DNA of 8,897 nt, from contig JAGGYV010000214.1 in the NCBI GenBank assembly GCA_021162325.1, positions 1 to 8,897 of the forward strand, written 5' to 3'. This DNA is from Desulfobacteraceae bacterium (lineage in GTDB: Bacteria; Desulfobacterota; Desulfobacteria; Desulfobacterales; Desulfosalsimonadaceae). Shown here in pieces: positions 1 through 5,936 of this stretch. The notes below the pieces were generated by a model. That model made no database searches. It was not told the origin of the DNA and saw only the letters and a list, made by a program, of their open reading frames with translations. Each line of letters opens with the position of its first letter. Position 1 is the first letter of the stretch. The translations under genes were made by a program, and so were the position numbers.

Positions 1-2
1 TG

Positions 3-857
3 GTTTCATCTCATGATCGTCGCAATCCTGAAACATCCGGCGGTATTTTTTATTTTGATATCGATACTGAAAAAACCGGCAAAATGACGCGTATCGGTGA
101 TCCGGAGAAAATCGCGGCGTTTAAGCCGCATGGTATGGATATTCGAAGGCATGGCAATCAGACGTTGCTTTACGTGATTATTCATGACCCTTACGCGAAT
201 GGGCAAAGAGACGAAAACGCCGTTATCATCTATGAGGTAAACAAAAACGATCTTCGTTTTGTTAAACTCCTGGAAGATGCGGACCATTTATGGTCACCCA
301 ATGACCTGTCTGTTTTACCGTCCGGAGATATATACGTTACCAATGATTTGCGCGGCAGTCTGGATATGTATATGCGCTGTCAATCTTCTGAAATTGCTTA
401 TTTTGATTATATCTCTGAAACATGGGAAACGGTGGCGGAGAATATCGCGTTTGCCAATGGAATTCTTGCCGAATCGGATCGGGTGTATGTGTCTGCAACG
501 TTTGATAACCAGGTGATGGTATTTCCGCGCGCAGATGACGGCAGCCTGGGAACCCCGGAGCAGATCGTCCATGTTAAAGGCCCGGATAATATCATGCGAT
601 ATAAAAATTCCCTGCTGATCACTGCGCACTATGATGATCTGGCTTTTTTAAGTCACAGTAAAGACCCTGAGGCGCATGCGCCGTCGATTGTGTTTATGAT
701 TCGACCGGAAATGTATATCAAGGATCCGGTTTTTGTGGATACAGGGGAGATGATCAGCGCGGCATCAACCGCAATGGTTTTTAAAGACAAACTGTATATC
801 TCTCAGGTTTTTGATCCGTATATAGTGGTGTGTCATGTGCCGGCGTTTATAAAATAA
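3..857 (+). CDS. Paraoxonase-like beta-propeller lactonase/arylesterase (5' partial)
   Basis: The reading frame is open from the first complete codon at nt 3, so the start lies outside the window; the ATG at nt 84 is internal. About 284 residues are visible. The order of motifs fits the paraoxonase (PON, arylesterase) family, six-bladed propellers whose calcium ion activates lactones or aryl esters. Counting from nt 3, there is a His-Gly at 43 (like PON1 His115), a His at 61 in IIHDP (like His134), SPND with Asn100, FANG with Asn152, and GPDN with Asp195-Asn196. These correspond to the PON calcium ligands, and their spacing is close to PON1 (about 57, 52 and 43 residues against 53, 56 and 45). 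The first-blade Glu/Asp calcium ligands and any signal peptide would lie upstream. The substrate is unknown; a lactone is the best guess for bacterial members. It could also be annotated as an SMP-30/gluconolactonase-like protein. It ends convergently with the MarR gene. Confidence 0.75.
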   Translation, partial: VSSHDRRNPETSGGIFYFDIDTEKTGKMTRIGDPEKIAAFKPHGMDIRRHGNQTLLYVIIHDPYANGQRDENAVIIYEVNKNDLRFVKLLEDADHLWSPNDLSVLPSGDIYVTNDLRGSLDMYMRCQSSEIAYFDYISETWETVAENIAFANGILAESDRVYVSATFDNQVMVFPRADDGSLGTPEQIVHVKGPDNIMRYKNSLLITAHYDDLAFLSHSKDPEAHAPSIVFMIRPEMYIKDPVFVDTGEMISAASTAMVFKDKLYISQVFDPYIVVCHVPAFIK

Positions 858-858
858 T

Positions 859-970
859 GGTAAGCATTCACAGGGCACCGCATCTGCATTGTTGCCGGGT
901 GCTTGAAGTATAAACACATACGTCTGCGCTCCCGGCGCCTCGCATCTACGGCACCCTGTAAATGCTTACC
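859..970. repeat. 112-nt fold-back (imperfect palindrome)
   Basis: The outer arms 859-880 and 949-970 are inverted copies that match at 19 of 22 positions (both begin GGTAAGCATT when read inward). Pairing continues more loosely inside, with GCCGGG on the left opposite CCCGGC on the right. It starts 2 nt after the lactonase stop and fills most of the gap between two convergent genes. As RNA it would form a long hairpin on either strand and could stop or stabilise both transcripts, but there is no T-run typical of an intrinsic terminator. A small non-autonomous palindromic element is as likely. Confidence 0.65.
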
Positions 971-1033
971 GCTCTACTAATTTAAAATGAAAAATAACCA
1001 TACTTTATGCGTTCAAGCGGATGTGTGGCGTGT

Positions 1034-1456
1034 TTAAATTAAATCTCTGAGCAGGCGTTTTAAGAGCAATTGTTCTTCTATGGTAAATTTTTTTAAAATA
1101 GTCTTATTGGCTTTTTTTCTTTCATCAATCAGTTTGTCTTTCATCTGGTTTGCTTTTTCCGACGGATATAATTTTTGGATTCTTCCGTCATCAGGGTCTG
1201 GCTTTTTAATGATCCACCCGGTATCCACCATTCTTTCCAAAATGCCGGAAGCCGTTGCCTTGTCCATGATCAAAAGTTTGCATAACTCGGCGGCGGTCAT
1301 TCCCTCATCATACCACAATCCTTCAAGTACCAGATGCTGCATATTGGTCAGGCCGTAGTTTTTAAGTCTTTTTTTAAAGCTTCCATGGGCTTTCTGATAG
1401 GCTTTGCCCAGCAGAAACACCATGCATTCCGGTAAATCTTCAGGTATTTTTGACAT
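1034..1456 (-). CDS. MarR-family transcriptional regulator
   Basis: This 140-residue protein has the usual MarR length and layout: an N-terminal dimerisation helix (about 8-34), a winged helix-turn-helix at about 36-100, and a C-terminal dimerisation helix (about 102-138). The recognition helix is near 65-80 (DKATASGILERMVDTG), and the wing PDPDDGRIQ (86-94) carries the family's conserved Asp-Arg pair. MarR proteins are dimeric cytoplasmic repressors that usually release DNA when they bind a small ligand or are oxidised. Two cysteines (11 and 59) are present, but nothing shows they are redox-active. The start at 1456 is supported by AAAGGA at 1465-1470. The gene converges with the lactonase and diverges from the FmdB/alcohol dehydrogenase operon, so either could be a target. 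Self-regulation is suggested by a palindrome at its own promoter. The ligand cannot be read from the sequence. Confidence 0.93.
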   Translation of the reverse strand: MSKIPEDLPECMVFLLGKAYQKAHGSFKKRLKNYGLTNMQHLVLEGLWYDEGMTAAELCKLLIMDKATASGILERMVDTGWIIKKPDPDDGRIQKLYPSEKANQMKDKLIDERKKANKTILKKFTIEEQLLLKRLLRDLI

Positions 1457-1467
1457 AATTTAATTCC

Positions 1468-1508
1468 TTTGTATACGAACTGTAAATCCGGTCTGAGATT
1501 TATGTCAA
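1468..1508 (-). promoter_or_regulatory. Candidate marR promoter with overlapping operator-like palindrome
   Basis: On the - strand, TTGACA (1508-1503) is a perfect -35 match, followed after 18 nt by TACAGT (1484-1479), which matches 4 of 6 of the -10 consensus. Directly downstream, at the expected transcription start, lies TTTGTATACGAA (1468-1479), a near-perfect palindrome with 5 of 6 bases matching per half-site. It sits next to the ribosome binding site. The position suits autorepression by the MarR protein. This is inference from position and symmetry only. Confidence 0.45.
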
Positions 1509-1587
1509 TAAAAAATTGTCTGCTTAGGGGAGCAGCCGTGAAATGCTAAAAATTAGCGGATTGCATAGATATTTAAACCATTATGTT

Positions 1588-1740
1588 TGATGGCTTCGTA
1601 AAAAGTCCAAATTCTTTGTTGCGCTGCATCCTTCGTTTCTTCATGGTACGCTAAGTACAAATTATCACTCAGGATTTGCGCGTCTCGAATTTGGAACTTT
1701 TTTCTTTGCCATCTGAAATCGACTTTTTATGAGTTTGTCA
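1588..1740. repeat. Fold-back repeat, MITE-like, about 153 nt
   Basis: The outer ends 1588-1607 and 1721-1740 form an imperfect inverted repeat with 14 of 20 positions paired, including the shared run TAAAAAGTC. A second, better inner pairing joins 1602-1614 with 1687-1700 (CCAAATTC opposite GAATTTGG, extended through AAAGT with one bulge). GCGC and ATCCT segments further inside also face their complements. It contains no coding potential. The ends resemble palindromic repeats I associate with Desulfobacteraceae genomes, but I cannot confirm that here. It lies between the divergent marR and fmdB-like genes, away from both promoters. Confidence 0.6.
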
Positions 1741-1776
1741 TGTTTAACAGGATGCCCCGATAATTTTTAAACGCAA

Positions 1777-1805
1777 TTGACACATGGTTATTTTTTTGGC
1801 ATATT
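1777..1805 (+). promoter_or_regulatory. Sigma70-like promoter for the FmdB/alcohol dehydrogenase operon
   Basis: TTGACA (1777-1782) is a perfect -35 box. It is separated by 17 nt from CATATT (1800-1805), a 4 of 6 match to the -10 box. Transcription would begin near 1812, about 50 nt before the FmdB-like ATG. The inverted repeat TATAAG/CTTATA (1808-1825) lies across the predicted start site and could be an operator. Confidence 0.5.
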
Positions 1806-1807
1806 TC

Positions 1808-1825
1808 TATAAGCCGATTCTTATA
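1808..1825. promoter_or_regulatory. Perfect 6-bp inverted repeat at the predicted transcription start
   Basis: TATAAG at 1808-1813 and CTTATA at 1820-1825 are perfect inverted copies with a 6-nt spacer. The dyad covers the start site predicted from the promoter just upstream, a usual position for a repressor site. The sequence differs from the GTATAC palindrome upstream of marR, so one protein binding both is not evident. A dyad this short and AT-rich can arise by chance. Confidence 0.25.
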
Positions 1826-1862
1826 AAATTGTTTAACCACATGATCTGATAAGGATTTTGTT

Positions 1863-2354
1863 ATGCCGATTTATGAATTCTATTGTAAGGATTGTCACAC
1901 CATATTTAATTTTTTTTCGAAAACCGTGAACACGAAGAAAGTTCCGGGGTGCCCCAAATGCAGGAATCCGAAACTGACCAAACAGGTTTCCCTGTTTGCC
2001 GTGACCGGGCGTGCGGAAGAAAACAGTATGGATGAGTTGCCTGTGGATGCGTCGAAGATGGAAAAAGCCATGGAGATGATGGCGAAGGAATCGGAAAATA
2101 TTAATGAGGATGATCCCCGACAGGCAGCAAAACTCATGCGGAAATTAACGGACATGACCGGCGTGGGATTGGGGCAGGGCATGGAGGAAGCGTTGCATCG
2201 AATAGAAAACGGAGAAGATCCTGAGAAAATTGAGGCGGAAATGGGAGACTTGATGGGCGATGAAGACCCGTTTATTTTGCCCGGGAAAAAAAGCGGCAAA
2301 CGGCTGGAGAAAAATCAGGCGCCCAGAAAAGATGATACACTATATGATTTATAA
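1863..2354 (+). CDS. FmdB-family zinc-ribbon protein
   Basis: This 163-residue protein opens with MPIYEFYC, the hallmark of the FmdB/CxxC-CxxC putative regulatory family. Two pairs of cysteines, Cys8-Cys11 and Cys30-Cys33, should form a zinc ribbon. Most family members are 60-110 residues long. This one continues with a Met- and Glu-rich, probably helical and acidic segment (about 50-135) holding GMEEALHRIENGEDPEKI and EMGDL, then a basic, likely disordered tail. Such long versions are familiar from deltaproteobacterial genomes. The role is not established: the name comes from a gene beside formamidase in Methylophilus, and a regulatory function was only proposed. AAGGA at 1851-1855, 7 nt before the ATG, supports the start. 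Only 15 nt separate it from the alcohol dehydrogenase, so the two are probably cotranscribed. Confidence 0.92.
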   Translation: MPIYEFYCKDCHTIFNFFSKTVNTKKVPGCPKCRNPKLTKQVSLFAVTGRAEENSMDELPVDASKMEKAMEMMAKESENINEDDPRQAAKLMRKLTDMTGVGLGQGMEEALHRIENGEDPEKIEAEMGDLMGDEDPFILPGKKSGKRLEKNQAPRKDDTLYDL

Positions 2355-2369
2355 AATAGGAGAAAAAAT

Positions 2370-3581
2370 ATGATCTGGACATTAAAAAAAGGACTTTATC
2401 GGACACAGCAACGGGTTATGAAGACGGCTTCCAAGATTTTACCCTTTCCCATACCTGTATTGTTAACCGGACCCGGCAGTGTCAAAAAACTGGCTGAAAA
2501 CATAAAGGTCAGACGGCTTAAAAATGTGTTGGTGGTGACAGACAAGATTTTAATGGATTTAAAACTGCTGGATGGACTTTTTGATTCGCTTCATGAAAAC
2601 GAGGTGAAATACGTTGTGTATGATGAGGTTGAGCCCAATCCCACCATTGAGAGTGTGGAGAATGGCAGAAAGGTGTATCAAAAGAATAAATGTGACGGTA
2701 TCATTGGTTTTGGTGGGGGATCTTCCATTGATTGTGCCAAGATTATTGGGGCCAGAATTTCAAATCCGTTGATTCCCGTGAAACGAATGAAGGGACTGTT
2801 CAGGGTGATTTTGCCGATTCCGCCGTTTTTTTGTGTGCCAACCACGGCAGGGACCGGTTCTGAGACCACGGTTGCCGCTGTTATAACGGATGCTGCTACG
2901 CATGAAAAGTTTGCCATTAATGATTTAAAACTGATCCCCAAAATTGCGGTTCTGGATCCTGAATTGATGGTGGGATTGCCGCCGCATATCACGTCCACGA
3001 CGGGGATGGATGCGCTGACGCATGCGGTGGAAGCGTATATTGGTTTAAACGGTAATAACTTTACCGATGAGAATGCGGAAAATGCCACAAAATTGATCTT
3101 TGAAAATCTTGAAGAAGCGTATACAAATGGCGGCAACCTGGAAGCGCGTAACAATATGGCGCTGGCCTCTTTTTATGGCGGGGCGGCCTTTACAAGGGCT
3201 TATGTGGGTTACGTGCATGCCGTTGCACATAATATGGGCGGCCTTTACGGTGTGCCCCATGGTCTGGCCAATGCCATTATTCTTCCCTATGTATTAGTGT
3301 TCTGCCGCAAGGAAGCAGAAAAAAAACTGGCAGGGCTCGCTATTGCCGGTGGTATTGGTACAAAAGGGGAGTCAGAAGAAGAATTGTCGTATCGGTTTAT
3401 AGAAAAAGTAAAAACCATGAATAAGAATATGAAAATTCCGACCTTTATCAAAGAACTCCAGGAAGAAGATATTCCGCTGATCGCCAAACGGGCGTTGGCT
3501 GAAGCACACCCGGATTATCCGGTACCCAGAATTATGACGCTGGCTGAATGTGAGGAATTGATCGGGAAATTGTTACAGTAA
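2370..3581 (+). CDS. Iron-containing (group III) alcohol dehydrogenase
   Basis: This full-length (403-residue) NAD(P)-dependent alcohol dehydrogenase of the Fe-ADH family interconverts alcohols and aldehydes in the cytoplasm. The N-terminal dinucleotide-binding half carries GFGGGSSID (113-121) and PTTAGTGSE (157-165). The all-helical C-terminal half carries the metal ligands Asp214 and His218 (GMDALTHAVEAY), His283 (GYVHAVAH) and His297 (GVPHGLAN). The 4- and 14-residue spacings equal those of E. coli FucO, so the site should be intact. An N-terminal extension of about 25 residues precedes the core and is common in this subgroup. AGGAG at 2358-2362, 7 nt before the ATG, fixes the start. It follows the FmdB-like gene and is closed by a terminator. 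Substrate cannot be told from sequence; a short-chain alcohol or aldehyde from fermentation or alcohol oxidation is plausible. Confidence 0.96.
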   Translation: MIWTLKKGLYRTQQRVMKTASKILPFPIPVLLTGPGSVKKLAENIKVRRLKNVLVVTDKILMDLKLLDGLFDSLHENEVKYVVYDEVEPNPTIESVENGRKVYQKNKCDGIIGFGGGSSIDCAKIIGARISNPLIPVKRMKGLFRVILPIPPFFCVPTTAGTGSETTVAAVITDAATHEKFAINDLKLIPKIAVLDPELMVGLPPHITSTTGMDALTHAVEAYIGLNGNNFTDENAENATKLIFENLEEAYTNGGNLEARNNMALASFYGGAAFTRAYVGYVHAVAHNMGGLYGVPHGLANAIILPYVLVFCRKEAEKKLAGLAIAGGIGTKGESEEELSYRFIEKVKTMNKNMKIPTFIKELQEEDIPLIAKRALAEAHPDYPVPRIMTLAECEELIGKLLQ

Positions 3582-3608
3582 GTAGGATGTAAAAGAATTG
3601 ATAAAAAC

Positions 3609-3640
3609 ACACCCCGCAATAAACTGCGGGGTGTTTTTTT
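3609..3640 (+). terminator. Rho-independent terminator of the alcohol dehydrogenase operon
   Basis: A perfect 10-bp GC-rich stem, ACACCCCGCA (3609-3618) paired with TGCGGGGTGT (3625-3634), closes a 6-nt loop and is followed by a run of T to 3640. It begins 27 nt after the stop codon. The A-rich stretch before the stem gives it some ability to act in the opposite direction, on transcripts coming from the RAYT side. Confidence 0.93.
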
Positions 3641-3692
3641 GTTATACGAAATTTAAAGAAATTTTGATCTGAAAATGACATTACCCAAGCGT

Positions 3693-3750
3693 GTAGGCTG
3701 GGATGAGCTTGTTCGATCTGTTGGGTTTCGCTACGCTCTACCCAACCTAC
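3693..3750. repeat. REP pair (BIME-like): REP copy a plus a diverged partner
   Basis: Positions 3719-3750 hold a 32-nt REP on the - strand, identical to the copies at 3827-3858 and 4468-4499. Read on the - strand it begins GTAG and then forms a hairpin with stem GTTGGGT/ACCCAAC. A diverged head in the opposite orientation, GTAGGCTGGG, begins at 3693. It pairs at 9 of 10 positions with the end of copy a, so the whole 58 nt can fold as one hairpin. Two REPs in inverted orientation are the standard make-up of a BIME. Confidence 0.8.
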
Positions 3751-3826
3751 GATAATTCGATTTTTTTCCGAGGAAAGGTTTTACGGACAAAATCTGACAA
3801 TGTCTGCGTTTTTTATCTATCATTCC

Positions 3827-3858
3827 GTAGGTTGGGTAGAGCGTAGCGAAACCCAACA
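3827..3858 (+). repeat. REP copy b, at the 3' side of the transposase gene
   Basis: This 32-nt REP is on the + strand: head GTAG (3827-3830), 7-bp stem GTTGGGT (3831-3837) with ACCCAAC (3851-3857), and a 13-nt loop. It is identical to copies a and c and lies in inverted orientation to both. It sits 36 nt beyond the stop codon of the transposase gene and with copy c brackets that gene. Confidence 0.9.
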
Positions 3859-3894
3859 ATATCAGAATACGGCTGAAATCCTTTTGCATTTGCA

Positions 3895-4437
3895 TTACTC
3901 ATGCCCGATAAAGTTGCTAAATTCTATATCCTGTCTGCTTCCCCAATTACTGCTATACTTTCTTTCACGAACATATTTATGAAAACTTGAATAAATCCAA
4001 TCTTTCGGTGACTCCGCATATTGATGCTTAACCGGATTATAGTGAATATAGTCAACATGGTTTTTAAAATCATTATCATCTGTTATCTGGTGTTCCCAAA
4101 AACGCCGTTGCCAAATCATCTGTTCTTTTTGAATCCCCCTTGATTGCGTTGACTTGCGTTTATATTTATCGTTGCATTGCCGAGTAAAGATACTTTTAAT
4201 TAATCGCCAGCGGGTTGAAAAATCGTCATCGCCATCCGGCAGAGTCCAGATACAATGCAGGTGATCAGGCAATAAAACAAACGCATCAATTTTAAACGGG
4301 TGGTTATTCCTAACATGTTTAATCGATTGGCGAAGCAATTGTGCATTTTCAGGTTCAGTCAGAATCTGCTTCCGGTTGTGAGTAACAACCGTGAAAAAAA
4401 AAGTTCCGCCTTTTGCAATGGCTCGCCGGTATCGCAT
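3895..4437 (-). CDS. REP-associated tyrosine transposase (RAYT)
   Basis: This intact 180-residue single-strand DNA transposase belongs to the Y1/HUH superfamily related to IS200/IS605 TnpA. The N-terminus MRYRRA..GGTFFFTVVTHNR is typical of RAYTs. The HUH metal site is His59-Leu-His61 in LLPDHLHCIW, and the conserved tyrosines Tyr130/Tyr133 lie in VDYIHYNPVKH, where the nucleophile is expected. QRRFWEH (110-116) is another family block. RAYTs recognise REP hairpins with a 5' GTAG, and identical REPs lie on both sides. They are usually single-copy, vertically kept chromosomal genes thought to spread REPs rather than themselves. No Shine-Dalgarno is evident before the only in-frame ATG; a TATAAT (4463-4458 on this strand) lies about 20 nt upstream, so the message may have a very short leader. 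The length matches full RAYTs, so it is probably functional. Confidence 0.93.
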   Translation of the reverse strand: MRYRRAIAKGGTFFFTVVTHNRKQILTEPENAQLLRQSIKHVRNNHPFKIDAFVLLPDHLHCIWTLPDGDDDFSTRWRLIKSIFTRQCNDKYKRKSTQSRGIQKEQMIWQRRFWEHQITDDNDFKNHVDYIHYNPVKHQYAESPKDWIYSSFHKYVRERKYSSNWGSRQDIEFSNFIGHE

Positions 4438-4467
4438 GTTTGGTTGGACTTGGTTAAATTATAATTT

Positions 4468-4499
4468 TGTTGGGTTTCGCTACGCTCTACCCAACCTAC
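4468..4499 (-). repeat. REP copy c, at the 5' side of the transposase gene
   Basis: This 32-nt REP is identical to copies a and b. It is read on the - strand, with GTAG at its 5' end (4499-4496) and stem GTTGGGT/ACCCAAC. It lies 19 nt after the thiolase stop codon and 30 nt before the RAYT start. It is thus both a 3'-end REP of the icmF-thiolase transcript and the upstream flank of the transposase gene. Confidence 0.9.
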
Positions 4500-4518
4500 A
4501 AAAGCGCATCGCTGTCAG

Positions 4519-5694
4519 TTATCTGTTCACCACCAAAGCCACGGCTTCCCCGCCGCCAAGGCAAAGGGAGGCCAGGCCGGTTTTTTTGTCCTGCCGGATC
4601 ATTTCATGGATCAATGTCACCAGGACCCGGCAGCCGCTGGCGCCGATAGGATGCCCCAATGCAACGGCACCACCATTGACGTTTACGATTGACGGGTCCA
4701 GATCAAGTTCTTTTAAAACCGACACGGTTGATCCGCTGAATGCTTCGTTGATTTCATAAAGGTCCACATCGTTTTTTTCGATGCCCTCCTTTTTAAGACA
4801 TTTGGGAATCGCCAGGATGGGGGCCACCAGTACATATTTCATGTCAATACCATATGATGCCTGTGCCCCGATATGGGCCAGGATAGTGCATCCCAGGGCA
4901 GTCGCCCTTTCTTTGGACATGACCACAACAGCTGAGGCGCCGTCACTGATGATGGACGCATTGCCGGCCGTGCCCACCCCATCTTTTTTAAACGCGGGTT
5001 TCATTTTTGCCAGCACTTCATAGGGGGTTTCAATAGCGGTTTCGTCTGTTTCAAATACGATCGGGTTTCCTTTCCGTTGCGGAATCTCGACCGGCATGAT
5101 TTCTTTTTTAAACCGCCCGCTGTCAATGGCCGTTATTGCCCGGTGATACGATTCAGCGGCATATTGGTCCTGGTCTTCGCGGGAGACGTTGTATTTCTCC
5201 GAACAAAGTTCGTTGGACATGCCCATGTGAAAATCATTCACATTATCCCACAGACCGTCATGCAGCAAGTGGTCTTCAAGTTTACCCTGGCCCATGCGGT
5301 ATCCGAACCGGGCTTTTTCAAGGTAGTAGGGGGCCATGGACATATTTTCCATGCCGCCGGCCACCACAACATCCGCATCCCCGACGGCGATTGCCTGGGC
5401 TGCCAGCATGACGGATTTCAACGCAGACCCGCAAACTTTGTTAATGGTCAGGCATTCGGCTTCCCAGGGCATTCCGGCTTTGACCGCCGCCTGTTTTGCC
5501 GGGTTCTGGCCGTACCCGCACGGCAGCACCAATCCCATGATTACTTCATCTACCGCTTCTTTTTCAATACCTGCCCGATGGATTGATTCTTTTATGACGA
5601 GCCCGCCGAGATCTGTCGCACCAATGCCGCTTAAGCTTCCATTAAACCCTCCCAATGGCGTCCGTACGGCACTGACAATGACCGCTTCTTTCAT
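4519..5694 (-). CDS. Acetyl-CoA C-acetyltransferase (acetoacetyl-CoA thiolase)
   Basis: This 391-residue thiolase has every catalytic residue in the numbering of the Zoogloea ramigera biosynthetic enzyme. These are nucleophile Cys88 (NKVCGS), Asn316 (NEAF), His348 (GGAVALGHPIGASG) and acid/base Cys378 (LCLGGG). The insert loop GYRMGQG..HMGMSNE (131-162), with Met134 and Met157, is characteristic of short-chain acetoacetyl-CoA thiolases rather than long-chain FadA types. It catalyses the reversible conversion of acetoacetyl-CoA plus CoA to two acetyl-CoA in the cytoplasm. The start at 5694 has AAAGGAA about 9 nt upstream. It lies 240 nt downstream of icmF on the same strand. In a sulfate-reducer-like host it probably works as the last step of butyryl-CoA oxidation, after IcmF has converted isobutyryl-CoA to butyryl-CoA. 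That pathway role is inferred from the gene pair. Confidence 0.95.
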   Translation of the reverse strand: MKEAVIVSAVRTPLGGFNGSLSGIGATDLGGLVIKESIHRAGIEKEAVDEVIMGLVLPCGYGQNPAKQAAVKAGMPWEAECLTINKVCGSALKSVMLAAQAIAVGDADVVVAGGMENMSMAPYYLEKARFGYRMGQGKLEDHLLHDGLWDNVNDFHMGMSNELCSEKYNVSREDQDQYAAESYHRAITAIDSGRFKKEIMPVEIPQRKGNPIVFETDETAIETPYEVLAKMKPAFKKDGVGTAGNASIISDGASAVVVMSKERATALGCTILAHIGAQASYGIDMKYVLVAPILAIPKCLKKEGIEKNDVDLYEINEAFSGSTVSVLKELDLDPSIVNVNGGAVALGHPIGASGCRVLVTLIHEMIRQDKKTGLASLCLGGGEAVALVVNR

Positions 5695-5793
5695 GATATG
5701 AGTTCCTTTTTATTGTTTATTTTCGTTTCAGAATACCGGATTAGGTTTGAGGGCAAGGCACAGGCCGACGCAAAAACGCAAAGAATTTGGTTA

Positions 5794-5936
5794 AGCCGGG
5801 TGTTGAAAAACGTCATGAGCGCCGACAAGACAAGGCAAAATTTTACGAAAGAGCGGAGCTTATGCCTATAAGTGAGCATTTTGAGTAAAATTTTAACGCC
5901 GTATTGCCAAGCGCAATAGTTTTTCAATATCCGGCT
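5794..5936. repeat. Fold-back repeat, MITE-like, about 143 nt, running into the icmF stop codon
   Basis: The outer arms start with AGCCGG and share TTGAAAAAC in inverted orientation (left from 5794, right ending 5936, two mismatches over the outer 18 nt). The inner arms have a perfect AAAATTTTAC (5837-5846) opposite GTAAAATTTT (5885-5894). Closer to the centre, CTTA faces TAAG. The segments between the outer and inner stems pair poorly. It covers more than half of the 240-nt icmF-thiolase gap and includes two bases of the icmF TAG (5935-5937). It could be a mobile fold-back element or a structured intercistronic RNA affecting expression of the thiolase. A short frame across it on the - strand is not a credible gene. 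Confidence 0.65.

Noticed and set aside
3800..3982. A 60-codon frame on the + strand through REP copy b
   Set aside because: Its VGWVERSETQQ stretch is just translated REP, a well-known source of false gene calls, and it overlaps the end of the RAYT gene on the other strand.
3719..4499. CRISPR-like repetition of a 32-nt sequence
   Set aside because: The three copies are in mixed orientation, unevenly spaced, separated by a gene, and have the GTAG-hairpin form of REPs; no cas genes are present.
3582..4518. Classical insertion sequence or IS200/IS605 element
   Set aside because: The transposase is of the RAYT subfamily and the flanks are REPs, not IS ends with left-end and right-end hairpins; no TnpB gene or target duplication is seen.
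4391..4759. A 122-codon frame on the + strand across the RAYT start, REP c and the thiolase end
   Set aside because: It is antisense to two well-supported genes and reads through the REP; no ribosome site or recognisable domain.
5077..5586. A 169-codon frame on the + strand inside the thiolase gene
   Set aside because: It lies wholly antisense to a thiolase with every catalytic residue, shows no family motif, and is rich in His and Phe as expected of a shadow frame.
5691..5927. A 78-codon frame on the - strand between icmF and the thiolase
   Set aside because: Its first two-thirds is translation of the fold-back repeat, it has no recognisable motif, and it overlaps the thiolase start by 4 nt. 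Better explained as repeat plus leader.
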